A stretch of DNA of 64,000 bases, from NCBI RefSeq assembly GCF_039872745.1, contig NZ_JBDPZD010000006.1, positions 124,001 through 188,000 on the forward strand, written 5' to 3'. The translations under genes and the position numbers were made by a program. This DNA is from Pelomonas paludis. GTDB lineage: Bacteria > Pseudomonadota > Gammaproteobacteria > Burkholderiales > Burkholderiaceae_C. This document shows, piece after piece, positions 8,500-16,990 of the stretch. Each line of letters starts with the position of its first letter. Within the stretch, counting starts at the first letter, position 1. The notes beneath the pieces are model-generated. The model saw nothing but the letters and a program-made list of their open reading frames with translations. It ran no database searches and was not told the DNA's origin.

Positions 8500-9065
8500 T
8501 GCGCACCCTGTTCAACCGTTGGCGTCGGCGCCTGGCCCGCGCGCTGCTGCACCGCATGGTCTTTGGCGAGGCCGGGCAGCCGCACACGCGCATCGCGCCC
8601 AGCACCTGCATCGAGGGCGAGGCCGGCCTGCGGCTGGCGGACCACGTCTTCATCGGTCAGTTCAATTTCATCGACGCGACGCACGGCCTGGTGGTCGAAG
8701 AGGGCGTGCAGATCACCAATTTCTGTTCCATCGTGACCCACAGCACCCATGACACCCTGCGCGTCAACGGCCGCCGCACCGCCACCCTGGGCGGCGAGCT
8801 GCCCGGCTACCGCAAGGGCGCCATCCACCTCGGGGCCTACAGCTTTGTGGGGCCGCACAGCTTGATCGAGCCTGGGAGCCGCCTGGGCAAGGGCGCCATC
8901 CTCTGCGCCTATGGCCAGCTGCGCGGCGATGCGCCCGACTTCGCCATCATGGCCGGCCAGCCTGCGCGCCCCGTGGGCGACACGCGCGAGCGTGATGCCG
9001 CCTTGATCGCCAAGCACCCCGAGCTGGCCGAGGCCTATGCCGCCTGGGCCGGAGCCAAGCCATGA
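8496..9065 (+). CDS. Left-handed beta-helix O-acyltransferase
   Basis: This 189-residue protein has hexapeptide-repeat stretches (CIEGEAGLRLADHVFIG, IHLGAYSFVGPHSLIEPG) and the late motif APDFAIMAGQPARPVGD, as in WbbJ/maltose-acetyltransferase-like sugar O-acetyltransferases. The ATG at 8496 overlaps the flippase stop; ATG at 8499 is equally possible. It lacks the N-terminal Rossmann domain of PglD-type N-acetyltransferases, so O-acetylation of a finished or growing glycan is the better guess. The acceptor is unknown. Confidence 0.8.
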   Translation: MMRTLFNRWRRRLARALLHRMVFGEAGQPHTRIAPSTCIEGEAGLRLADHVFIGQFNFIDATHGLVVEEGVQITNFCSIVTHSTHDTLRVNGRRTATLGGELPGYRKGAIHLGAYSFVGPHSLIEPGSRLGKGAILCAYGQLRGDAPDFAIMAGQPARPVGDTRERDAALIAKHPELAEAYAAWAGAKP

Positions 9066-10201
9066 AGACGCGCCGCCTGCCCAGCCCACCGTCACGCCAA
9101 ACCCTGGGCCAGACCCTGGGCCGGACCGCGCTTTCCGGCGGCTTGCGCCTGGTCTTGATTGGCGATGGCGAGAGCCCGCATTTGCTGAAGTGGGCGCGTG
9201 CGCTGGCGCCCCGCGTGCAGCTCTGGGCCATCTCCTCGCGCGGCTTCATGCCGGGCTGGGAGTTGTTGGTGCCCGATGCCCAGCGCCTCGCGTTGAACAC
9301 CCGGCCCGAGCATGGCGGCGGCAATATTGCGTTGCTCAAGCAGCTGCCCAAGGTGGGCGCGTGGCTGTCGGCCGTGGATGCCGATTGGATCCACGCCCAC
9401 TACCTCACTTCCCACGGCAGCCTGGCCTGGGCGGCCAGGCTCGGGTGGCGGCTGCGCGCGCAGATCGCGGGCTCGGCCTGGGGGAGTGACATCCTCGTCA
9501 CGCCGGATCAGAGCGCGGCCTACCGCTGGCTGACCCGCAAGGTGCTCAAGGCCTGCGCCGTCACCACGTCGGACTCGCAGCACATGGCCGACAAGATGCG
9601 CGAGCTGGGCGCTGGGGAGGTGATGGTTTTCCCCTTCGGGCTGGAGGCCATGCCTCGCCAGCGCGGTGAGAAGGAGCCCTGGCTCTTTTTTGCCAACCGG
9701 GGCCTGGAGCCGCTCTACCGCCCGCAGCTGGTGCTGGAAGTGTTTGCGCGCATTGCCTCGCAGTGCCCGCCGGCCCGGCTGGTGATGGCCAATGATGGCT
9801 CGCTGCGCCCCTGGCTGGAGAACGACGTGATGGGCCGGGGCCTCGCTGACAAGGTCAGCTTTGTGGGCCGGCTGGGCGCCGACGAGCAGGCGCGCTACTA
9901 CGACCAGGCCAGCTGGTACCTGAGCCTGCCCGAGAGCGACTCGGTCTCGGTCTCGGTGCTGGAGGCCATGGCCCACGGCTGCGTGCCGCTGCTGTCTGAC
10001 CTGCCGGCCAACCGCGAGTTGATCGGCAATTCGGAGCGCGGCCTCATCGTCTACGAGCCCAAGGGCATCACCAAGCGCTTGGTGCAACTGCAGCCCGAGC
10101 AACTGGCAGCGGCCAACCGCCAGTGGGTGCAGCAGCACGGCCTCTTCGAGCCCGGTGTGCAGCGCTTCTTGACGCGGCTGCGTGAGCTGTCCCGCGCATG
10201 A
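9062..10201 (+). CDS. Glycosyltransferase family 4
   Basis: This 379-residue GT-B enzyme begins its N-terminal half with RLVLIGDGESPHLLKWARAL. The C-terminal donor domain has the GT4 pattern: FVGRLGADEQARYYDQASWYL, then SLPESDSVSVSVLEAMAHG with the conserved glutamate pair. It would transfer one sugar to the lipid-linked glycan on the cytoplasmic face. Donor and acceptor cannot be inferred. The ATG overlaps the acyltransferase stop as ATGA. Confidence 0.85.
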   Translation: MKTRRLPSPPSRQTLGQTLGRTALSGGLRLVLIGDGESPHLLKWARALAPRVQLWAISSRGFMPGWELLVPDAQRLALNTRPEHGGGNIALLKQLPKVGAWLSAVDADWIHAHYLTSHGSLAWAARLGWRLRAQIAGSAWGSDILVTPDQSAAYRWLTRKVLKACAVTTSDSQHMADKMRELGAGEVMVFPFGLEAMPRQRGEKEPWLFFANRGLEPLYRPQLVLEVFARIASQCPPARLVMANDGSLRPWLENDVMGRGLADKVSFVGRLGADEQARYYDQASWYLSLPESDSVSVSVLEAMAHGCVPLLSDLPANRELIGNSERGLIVYEPKGITKRLVQLQPEQLAAANRQWVQQHGLFEPGVQRFLTRLRELSRA

Positions 10202-11427
10202 GGATCCTGCTCATCAACCACTACGCCGGTTCGCCCCGGCACGGCATGGAGTTCCGGCCCTACTACCTGGCGCGCGAGTGGGTGCGTGCGGGGCACGAGG
10301 TGACCATCGTCGCGGCCTCGCAGTCCCATGTGCGGGCGGTGCAGCCTGAAGTGGGCGCAGCGCCGGTGGAGGAGCTGATCGACGGCATCCGCTACCGCTG
10401 GCTGCCCACCCCTGTCTACCAGGGCAATGGGGTGGGGCGGCTGCGCAATATCGCGTCCTTCCTGCGGCAGGTGTGGCTGGATGCCGCGCGGCTGGCGCGC
10501 GAGCTGCGGCCCGAGGCGGTGATCGCCTCCAGCACCTACCCGATGGACATCTGGGTGGCGCGCCGCATTGCTCGGATGGCCGATGCCAAGCTGGTCTATG
10601 AGGTGCACGACCTCTGGCCGCTGTCGCTGATCGAGCTGTCCGGCATGTCGCGCCGCCACCCCTTTGCCATGCTCTGCCAGAAGGCCGAGAACGACGCCTA
10701 CCGCGACTGCGACCGCGTGATCTCGATGCTGCCCAAGGTGCAGGTCTACATGAAGGCGCACAAGCTCAACCTGGCGCGCCTGCACATCGTGCCCAATGGC
10801 TTTGCGCCCGAGGAATGGGCGGCACCTGGTGCGCCGCTCGCGCCCGAGCTGGCGGCGCATTTGGCCGCACAGCAGGCGGCCGGGCGCGTGGTGGTGGGCT
10901 ACGCCGGCAGCATGGGCCTGCCCAATGCGCTGGACGTGCTGCTGGACGCGGCCGAGCAGTTGCCTGATGCAGAGATTGCCCCGATCGCCTTCGTGCTGGT
11001 GGGCCAGGGCCACGAGGCCGCCCGCCTGGCCGAGCGGGCCCGGGGCCTGCCCAACGTGGCCTTCTTCCCCGCCATCCCCAAGGCCCAGATCCCGACGCTG
11101 CTGGGCGCGTTCGACATTGCCTACATCGGCTGGCAGCGCACGCCCATCTACCGTTTCGGCATCGCGCCCAACAAGCTGATCGACTACATGATGGCCGGCC
11201 GCGCCATCCTGCATTCCGTCGAGGCTGGCAACGACCCCGTGCGCGACGCTGGCTGCGGCCTGACTGTGGCCCCCGAGGACCCGGTCGCCGTGGCCCAGGG
11301 CCTGCAGCGCCTGGCTGCGATGAGCGCGGATGAGCGCGCCGCCCTGGGCGCCCGGGGCCGCGCCTACGCCCTGGCCCACCACGCCTACCCAAAGCTCGCC
11401 GCCCGCTTCATCGAGGCCCTGCGGTGA
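10198..11427 (+). CDS. Glycosyltransferase family 4 (WbuB-like)
   Basis: This 409-residue GT-B glycosyltransferase starts LLINHYAGSPRHGMEFRPYY and has an acceptor domain with VYEVHDLWPLSLIEL, as in WbuB-type enzymes that act on N-acetylated 6-deoxy amino sugars. The donor-site region is YRFGIAPNKLIDYMMAGR. WbuB-like transferases often add the second sugar of an O-unit; that role is inference here. It overlaps both neighbours by four bases. Confidence 0.83.
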   Translation: MRILLINHYAGSPRHGMEFRPYYLAREWVRAGHEVTIVAASQSHVRAVQPEVGAAPVEELIDGIRYRWLPTPVYQGNGVGRLRNIASFLRQVWLDAARLARELRPEAVIASSTYPMDIWVARRIARMADAKLVYEVHDLWPLSLIELSGMSRRHPFAMLCQKAENDAYRDCDRVISMLPKVQVYMKAHKLNLARLHIVPNGFAPEEWAAPGAPLAPELAAHLAAQQAAGRVVVGYAGSMGLPNALDVLLDAAEQLPDAEIAPIAFVLVGQGHEAARLAERARGLPNVAFFPAIPKAQIPTLLGAFDIAYIGWQRTPIYRFGIAPNKLIDYMMAGRAILHSVEAGNDPVRDAGCGLTVAPEDPVAVAQGLQRLAAMSADERAALGARGRAYALAHHAYPKLAARFIEALR

Positions 11428-12128
11428 GCCACGACGAGCTGGCCCAGATCGAGGCCCGCTACGCACGGCGCGGCGCGTCGGCGGCCGACCGCTACTCGCT
11501 GCTGCGCCCCGACGTCTGGCAGATCTGGGCCGAGCGGCACCGCGCGCTGCTGCGCGGCCTGGCGCGCCAGCCCACAGGCCCGCAGCACTGGCGCGTGCTG
11601 GAGGTGGGCTGCGGCGCGGGCGGCAACCTGCTGGACCTGCTGCGCCTGGGCTGCCAGCCCGAGCACTTGACGGGCCTGGAGCTGCTGCCCGAGCGCCTGG
11701 CCGCTGCGCAGGCCTGCCTGCCCGCTGCGGTGCGATTGCTGGGGGGCGACGCCACCACGGCTTCAATAGCGCCCGCCAGCCAGGACCTGGTGCTGCAGTT
11801 CACCGTGTTCTCGTCCATCCTGGACGCTGACCTGCAGCAGCGCCTGGCCGCCGCCATGTGGCGCTGGCTCAAGCCGGGCGGCGCCGTCGTCTGGTACGAC
11901 TTCGTCGTCAACAACCCCGGCAACCCCGATGTGCGCGGCGTGCCGCTGGCCCGCGTGCGTGCGCTCTTCCCCGAGGGCGTGCTGCGCGCAGAGCGCCTGA
12001 CCCTCGCGCCACCGCTGGCGCGCGCCGTGTGCCGCGTGCACCCGGGCCTGTACGGCCTCTTCAACGCGCTGCCTCTGCTGCGCACCCACCGCCTGGTGTG
12101 GATCGAGAAACGACAATCCGCCGCATGA
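11424..12128 (+). CDS. Class I SAM-dependent methyltransferase
   Basis: This 234-residue protein has the SAM-binding glycine motif VLEVGCGAGGNLLDLL near residue 54, the acidic residue in GLELLPERL, and a post-II region LVLQFTVFSSILD. The LKPGGAVVWYDFV strand is typical of the fold. In this operon it probably methylates a sugar or glycan intermediate. The GTG start overlaps the upstream stop as GTGA. Confidence 0.82.
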   Translation: MSHDELAQIEARYARRGASAADRYSLLRPDVWQIWAERHRALLRGLARQPTGPQHWRVLEVGCGAGGNLLDLLRLGCQPEHLTGLELLPERLAAAQACLPAAVRLLGGDATTASIAPASQDLVLQFTVFSSILDADLQQRLAAAMWRWLKPGGAVVWYDFVVNNPGNPDVRGVPLARVRALFPEGVLRAERLTLAPPLARAVCRVHPGLYGLFNALPLLRTHRLVWIEKRQSAA

Positions 12129-13291
12129 GTTCGCCCCTGCCTTTTTTGCCCTTCGCCCTGCCTGAGATCGGGGACGACGAGATAGCTGAAGTCGTCGACA
12201 CCCTCAAGTCCGGCTGGGTCACCACCGGCCCCAAGGCCAAGCGATTCGAGGCCGCGTTTGCCGAGTTCCTGAACGAGCCGCAGATCGAATGCATCGCCGT
12301 CAACTCGGCCACGGCGGGCTTGCACCTCGCGCTGGAGGCCATCGGCATCGGCCCGGGCGACGAGGTCATCACAACCACCCACACCTTCACCGCTACGGCC
12401 GAGGTGGTGCGCTACCTGGGCGCCGACGTGCGCCTGGTGGACATCGACCCCGCCACGCTCAACATCGACCTCGCCCAGGTCGAGGCCGCCATCACGCCCA
12501 GGACGCGCGCCATCATCCCGGTCCACTACGCCGGCCTGGCGGTGGACATGCTGGAGCTGCTCGACATCGCCCGCCGCCACGGCCTGCGCGTCGTGGAGGA
12601 CGCGGCGCACGCGCTGCCCAGCACCATCGAGAAGGAGCTGATCGGCACGCTGGGCAGTGACGCCACGGTCTTCAGCTTCTACGCCAACAAGACCATGACG
12701 ACAGGCGAGGGTGGCATGCTGGTCACCCGCAACGCCCAGCTCGCCAAGCGCGCCCGCGTGATGCGCCTGCATGGCATGAACCGCGACGCCTTTGACCGCT
12801 TCACCGCCAAGGTGCCTAGCTGGTACTACGAGATCGTGGCACCGGGCTACAAGTACAACCTCACCGACATCGCCGCCGCGCTGGGCCTGCACCAACTCAA
12901 GCGCTTGCCGGCCTTCCAGGCGCGGCGAGAGGCCATCGCGGCCCGCTACCAGGCGGCCTTTGCCGACCTGCCCGTCATCCTCCCGCCCGAGGCGCCCGAG
13001 GGCGACACGCACTCCTGGCACCTCTATGTGCTGCGCCTGGCCGACACGGCGCCCATCGACCGCGACGCTTTCATCGAAGGCATGTTCGCCGCCGGCATCG
13101 GCTGCAGCGTCCACTATGTGCCCCTGCACCTGCACCCCTACTGGCGTGATCGCTACGGCCTCATGCCTGAGCAGTTCCCGCACTCGCAAAAGGCCTTCGA
13201 GACCATGGTCAGCCTGCCGCTCTACACGGCCATGAGCGATGCCGACGTGGAGCGCGTCATCGGCGCCGTGCGAGCGCTGTTGGAGGCCTGA
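12125..13291 (+). CDS. DegT/DnrJ/EryC1/StrS sugar aminotransferase
   Basis: This 388-residue PLP-dependent aminotransferase converts a nucleotide keto-sugar to an amino sugar. The Schiff-base lysine is Lys189 in FSFYANKTMTTGEGGM, and VVEDAAHALP holds the aspartate that contacts the pyridine nitrogen. With the PglF-like dehydratase at 13926, the likely reaction is amination of UDP-4-keto-6-deoxy-GlcNAc (PglE-like); this is inference from neighbours. The ATG at 12125 overlaps the methyltransferase stop as ATGA; an in-frame opening upstream is a shadow. A GACAATCC box lies 13 bases before the start. Confidence 0.88.
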   Translation: MSSPLPFLPFALPEIGDDEIAEVVDTLKSGWVTTGPKAKRFEAAFAEFLNEPQIECIAVNSATAGLHLALEAIGIGPGDEVITTTHTFTATAEVVRYLGADVRLVDIDPATLNIDLAQVEAAITPRTRAIIPVHYAGLAVDMLELLDIARRHGLRVVEDAAHALPSTIEKELIGTLGSDATVFSFYANKTMTTGEGGMLVTRNAQLAKRARVMRLHGMNRDAFDRFTAKVPSWYYEIVAPGYKYNLTDIAAALGLHQLKRLPAFQARREAIAARYQAAFADLPVILPPEAPEGDTHSWHLYVLRLADTAPIDRDAFIEGMFAAGIGCSVHYVPLHLHPYWRDRYGLMPEQFPHSQKAFETMVSLPLYTAMSDADVERVIGAVRALLEA

Positions 13292-13297
13292 GTCGTC

Positions 13298-13897
13298 GTG
13301 GCCAAGCGCCTGTTCGATGTGCTGGCGGCCGGCATCGGCTTGCTGGTGCTGGCGCCCTTGCTGCTGCTGATTGCGGCCTGGGTCAGGCTTGATTCACCCG
13401 GGCCCGTGCTCTTCCGCCAAGAGCGTGTCGGTCGCCATGGCCGGCCCTTCCTCATCCACAAGTTCCGCACCATGCGTGTGGAGCCTGGCCCTTTGATCAC
13501 CATCGGGCAGGACCCACGCATCACCCGCAGCGGTGCCTGGCTGCGTCGTAGCAAGTGCGACGAGCTGCCCCAGCTCTGGGACGTGCTGCGCGGCGCCATG
13601 AGCCTCGTCGGCCCGCGGCCCGAGGTGCCGCGCTATGTGGCGCTCTACCCGCCCGCGCTGCGCGACCAGGTGCTGGCCGTTCGCCCCGGCATTACCGACC
13701 CAGCCGCGCTTGCTTTCAGCCACGAGGCCGAGCTGCTGGCCGCCGCCGGCGACCCTGAGCGTGAGTACGTGGAGGTCATCCTGCCGGCCAAGCTGGCTTT
13801 GTCCGCGCGCTACGCGGCCGAGGCTTCGCTGGCCACCGACCTGCGGCTCATCCTGCAGACGCTTGGCCGGCTGTTGGGCCGGCAGCTGACCCGGTGA
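13298..13897 (+). CDS. PglC-type initiating phosphosugar transferase
   Basis: This 199-residue protein has the compact size of monotopic phosphoglycosyl transferases such as PglC. A single N-terminal re-entrant hydrophobic helix (LLVLAPLLLLIAAWV) is followed by DSPGPVLFRQERVG, HKFRTMR, the catalytic Asp88-Glu89 dyad in KCDELPQLW and the SLVGPRPEVP motif. It should move a phospho-sugar from UDP to undecaprenyl phosphate, starting the glycan of locus 1. The start is GTG, six bases after the aminotransferase stop. Confidence 0.88.
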   Translation: MAKRLFDVLAAGIGLLVLAPLLLLIAAWVRLDSPGPVLFRQERVGRHGRPFLIHKFRTMRVEPGPLITIGQDPRITRSGAWLRRSKCDELPQLWDVLRGAMSLVGPRPEVPRYVALYPPALRDQVLAVRPGITDPAALAFSHEAELLAAAGDPEREYVEVILPAKLALSARYAAEASLATDLRLILQTLGRLLGRQLTR

Positions 13898-13925
13898 GCG
13901 CGCGGCGACAATCCCGCCCCCGATC

Positions 13926-15779
13926 ATGAACTGGCAGCAACTCGACACCGTCCTCACCCGCCTGCGCCCGCAGCGTGAGCGCCTGGCACTACTGCTGGAC
14001 GCTGCCGTTGTGGCCCTGGCCTGGCAGGGCACCTATTTGTTCCGTCTCGGCTTCGAGCGCTGGTTCAGCGCCCGTCCGAGCTACGACGGCTGGGTCTTGC
14101 TCGGGTTGGTGGCGGTCTACGCGCTCGTGTTCAAGGCTTTGCGAGTTCCCAAGGGCATGTGGCGCTTCTCGGGCTTCGGCGAGGTCAAGCGTCTGGCGGT
14201 GGCCTGCGGGCTTGCGGGCCTGTTGGCCGCCCTGGGCGTGCGCATGGCCGCGCTGCACGAGGTGCCCCGCGCCGTCCTGGCGCTGCACCCGCTCTTCACC
14301 CTGATGCTGCTGGCCATGATGCGCATGGGCTATCGCATGCTCTATGAGCACATGCGCAGCCGCATCAGCGGCAGCAGCCATGAGCAGCGCCGAGCCCTCG
14401 TCATGGGTGCGGGCGACGCTGGGCGCCTGCTCGTGGCCGGCATTCAGCACAGCGCCGGCTGGGTGGTGGTCGGTTTTCTTGACGATGACCCTGCCAAGCG
14501 CCATGCCCGCGTCGCAGGCTTGCCCGTGCTCGGCGCCCTGACCGACGCACCGCGCTTTGCCGAGCTGCACGGGGCCACCCACCTCATCGTCGCCATGCCC
14601 GCCGCCACAGGCCCCGAGCGCCGCCGCGCGCTCGACCTGGCTGCCGAAACCCATCTGCCCGTCCTCACGGTGCCCAGCAGCGCTGAACTGCTGGCGGGCC
14701 GCCGGGTCAACGAGGTCCGCGACATCGAGCCCGAGGACCTGCTCGGCCGCCCGCCAGTGCAGCTGGACGAGGCTGGAATTGCAGAGACGCTGAACGGCAA
14801 GGTCGTCATGGTGACCGGCGCGGGTGGCAGTATCGGCAGCGAGTTGTGTCGCCAGATAGCCCGCTACGGCCCGCACACCATCGTGCTCTATGAGCTTAGC
14901 GAATTCGCGCTCTACAGCATCGACCAGGATCTGTCGCAGGCTTTTCCGCATGTGCAACTGATAAGGCTGATCGGTGATGTGAAAGAGCTCCAGCACCTGC
15001 GCGATTGCATGGCGTTGCATCGACCGGAGGTGGTCTTCCATGCGGCCGCGTTCAAGCACGTACCCTTGATGGAAGAAGAGACCAACGCGCTGGCTTGCCT
15101 GCGCAACAACACGCTAGGCACGTATCACGCTGCCCTGGCTGCGGCTGAAGCTGGCGTCCGGCGCTTTGTGCTCATCAGCACGGACAAGGCCGTCAACCCC
15201 ACCAATGTGATGGGGGCGACCAAGCGCGCCGCCGAACTGGTTTTGGCAGAAGTGGCCCTGGAACATTCGGGCACGCGCTTCATGGCCGTGCGTTTCGGCA
15301 ATGTGCTGGGCTCGAGCGGCTCCGTGATCCCGAAGTTCAAGGAACAGATTGCGCGTGGTGGCCCTGTGACGGTGACGCACCCCGACATCATTCGGTACTT
15401 CATGACCATTCCCGAGGCGGCCCGCTTGGTGATCCAGGCAGCGGTGATTGGCGAGAGTGGTCAGGTGCTGGTGCTCGACATGGGTGAGCCAGTGAAAATC
15501 GTTGACCTCGCGCAGCAGATGATCCGCATGAGTGGACACGGCCTCGACGAGATCCGGATCGAGTTCACTGGGCTGCGCCCTGGCGAGAAGCTCTTCGAGG
15601 AACTGCTCGCCGACCGCGAGGCCACCGAGCCCACCAGTTGCACCGGCCTGCGCGTGGCGCGCCTCGTCAACGACGGTGCTGGTGCGGTCGTGCTGCAGGA
15701 TCTACTCACTTCGCCTGACGCAGGGCCACGCGAGTTGCTGCGGCGCTGGTTGGGCGCAGAGTTTCATGTTCCACATTGA
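13926..15779 (+). CDS. Membrane nucleotide-sugar 4,6-dehydratase (PglF/WbpM/CapD type)
   Basis: This 617-residue protein has four N-terminal membrane segments (about residues 15-130), a first Rossmann domain with ALVMGAGDAGR near 157, and the catalytic SDR domain with VTGAGGSIGSELC near 295. The TDKAVNPTNVMGATK segment near 420 shows the PglF/WbpM-type substitution, Met-Gly replacing the usual Tyr before xxK. Such enzymes convert UDP-GlcNAc to UDP-4-keto-6-deoxy-GlcNAc. It supplies the aminotransferase and PglC-like enzyme upstream, giving a plausible route to a 4-amino-4,6-dideoxy-GlcNAc starter. A GACAATCC box (13907) precedes the ATG. Confidence 0.92.
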   Translation: MNWQQLDTVLTRLRPQRERLALLLDAAVVALAWQGTYLFRLGFERWFSARPSYDGWVLLGLVAVYALVFKALRVPKGMWRFSGFGEVKRLAVACGLAGLLAALGVRMAALHEVPRAVLALHPLFTLMLLAMMRMGYRMLYEHMRSRISGSSHEQRRALVMGAGDAGRLLVAGIQHSAGWVVVGFLDDDPAKRHARVAGLPVLGALTDAPRFAELHGATHLIVAMPAATGPERRRALDLAAETHLPVLTVPSSAELLAGRRVNEVRDIEPEDLLGRPPVQLDEAGIAETLNGKVVMVTGAGGSIGSELCRQIARYGPHTIVLYELSEFALYSIDQDLSQAFPHVQLIRLIGDVKELQHLRDCMALHRPEVVFHAAAFKHVPLMEEETNALACLRNNTLGTYHAALAAAEAGVRRFVLISTDKAVNPTNVMGATKRAAELVLAEVALEHSGTRFMAVRFGNVLGSSGSVIPKFKEQIARGGPVTVTHPDIIRYFMTIPEAARLVIQAAVIGESGQVLVLDMGEPVKIVDLAQQMIRMSGHGLDEIRIEFTGLRPGEKLFEELLADREATEPTSCTGLRVARLVNDGAGAVVLQDLLTSPDAGPRELLRRWLGAEFHVPH

Positions 15780-15786
15780 GTCGAGG

Positions 15787-16482
15787 ATGTCGATGATTTT
15801 GAGCATTCGTGGTTTTGTGGTGTCGGCAAGTCTGGCCCTCGGGCTGGGAGGAGCGGGCGCGCAGGTGCCTTGGTCGGCCGGGCAGATCGAACTGAAGAGC
15901 AGGCCGAGTGAACTGCTGATGGCGCCCGCTGCTGCCTGGTACCCGGTGCTTGCGACGGTGCAGTCTCGGTTGGAGGCTCGTGGCCAGCAGGAGGCCACCT
16001 TCAGCGCAGGCGAGAAGGTTGAGCTCTTGGTCTATCGCACCGCACTGGCCCAGGCGCGTAGCGACTGGAAGGCCGTGCTTCAGTACACTCAGGCGGTCCG
16101 CGAGTTGCAGACCGGCGAGTCTGGCCGTCGCACCGCAGGACTGCTGAACGAGTTGCTGGCGCGACAGGCCCTGGAAAGGGCTGATGACGCCTGGCTGCGC
16201 GAGACTACGCGTCGTCAGGTAGCGGCGATGCCTTGGGACGACGTAGCACCGGCCATCCTCGCGATCCGCAAGGCATTGGCCGAGATGCAGCCGGAGGCGG
16301 TTCAGCAGTTCGTCGCCAGCCAGATGGACCTGTCCACCAGCATGACCAAGGGGCAGGCCAATCTGCCCTTCGTGATGCAGCTGCTGGGTGCGCGCTATCA
16401 GCTCCAGCAGGTCATACCGCACCGCGCTGCTCTGCTCGTCGGGCTGGACGACGCCATCCGCGAGCGCGAAGGCGCTAAGTGA
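15787..16482 (+). CDS. Secreted protein of unknown function
   Basis: I do not recognise this 231-residue protein. The start is ATG 15787 or ATG 15793, just after the dehydratase stop. It has a signal peptide (VVSASLALGLGGAGA, cleavage near AGAQ). The mature part is largely helical and rich in Ala, Gln and Arg, with no evident catalytic motif. Its place at the end of glycan locus 1 suggests a periplasmic accessory role. The last eight bases overlap the convergent APS kinase gene, so no terminator fits between the two operons. Confidence 0.6.
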   Translation: MSMILSIRGFVVSASLALGLGGAGAQVPWSAGQIELKSRPSELLMAPAAAWYPVLATVQSRLEARGQQEATFSAGEKVELLVYRTALAQARSDWKAVLQYTQAVRELQTGESGRRTAGLLNELLARQALERADDAWLRETTRRQVAAMPWDDVAPAILAIRKALAEMQPEAVQQFVASQMDLSTSMTKGQANLPFVMQLLGARYQLQQVIPHRAALLVGLDDAIREREGAK

Positions 16483-16990
16483 GAGCGGCCGTCAGGCGCT
16501 CTATGGCCTGATCAGGCGTGCACTCCGCGGTGTCGACGCGCAGCTCCGGTGCTTCGGGCGCCTCGTAAGGCGAGTCGATGCCGGTGAACTGCCGTATCTC
16601 ACCGCGGCGCGCCTTCGCGTAGAGGCCCTTGGGATCGCGCTGCTCGGCCACGGCCAGTGGTGCATGGACGTGTACCTCGTAGAAGCGCCCCGGCGCAAAG
16701 CGCTCGCGCGCTAGCTGACGTTCGCGGGCAAAGGGTGAAATCAGGGCCACCAGCACCCACAGGCCTTGGTCGAGCATCAGCCGGGCCACCTCGGCCGTGC
16801 GGCGGATGTTCTCGACGCGGTCAGCATCGCTGTAGCCGAGGTCGGCACACAGGCCGCGCCGCAGCGCGTCGCCGTCTAGCAAAGCCACGCGCTCACCGCG
16901 TGCGCGCAGGGCCACTGACAAGCCCTCTGCCAAGGTGCTCTTGCCGGCCCCGGAAAGGCCTGTGAGCCAGATCACTTTGGCTTCACTCAT
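16475..16990 (-). CDS. cysC: Adenylylsulfate (APS) kinase
   Basis: This 171-residue kinase phosphorylates APS to PAPS, the universal sulfuryl donor. The Walker A loop GLSGAGKST is at residues 11-19; LLDGDALRRGLCADLGYS, LISPFARER and FTGIDSPYEAPEAPEL are diagnostic of CysC. I chose ATG 16990, which overlaps the upstream stop as ATGA; an upstream in-frame start at 17008 would overlap by 22 bases. No ATP sulfurylase or cysteine-biosynthesis gene is nearby. A PAPS-dependent sulfotransferase is encoded at 37066, so it more likely serves glycan sulfation than cysteine synthesis. Confidence 0.93.
   Translation of the reverse strand: MSEAKVIWLTGLSGAGKSTLAEGLSVALRARGERVALLDGDALRRGLCADLGYSDADRVENIRRTAEVARLMLDQGLWVLVALISPFARERQLARERFAPGRFYEVHVHAPLAVAEQRDPKGLYAKARRGEIRQFTGIDSPYEAPEAPELRVDTAECTPDQAIERLTAALT

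Noticed and set aside
10051..13189. Two long minus-strand frames (571 and 565 codons) opposite the glycosyltransferase, methyltransferase and aminotransferase genes
   Set aside because: Their translations are Arg/Gly/His-rich with no domain, as expected of antisense frames in high-GC DNA; the plus-strand genes have clear motifs.
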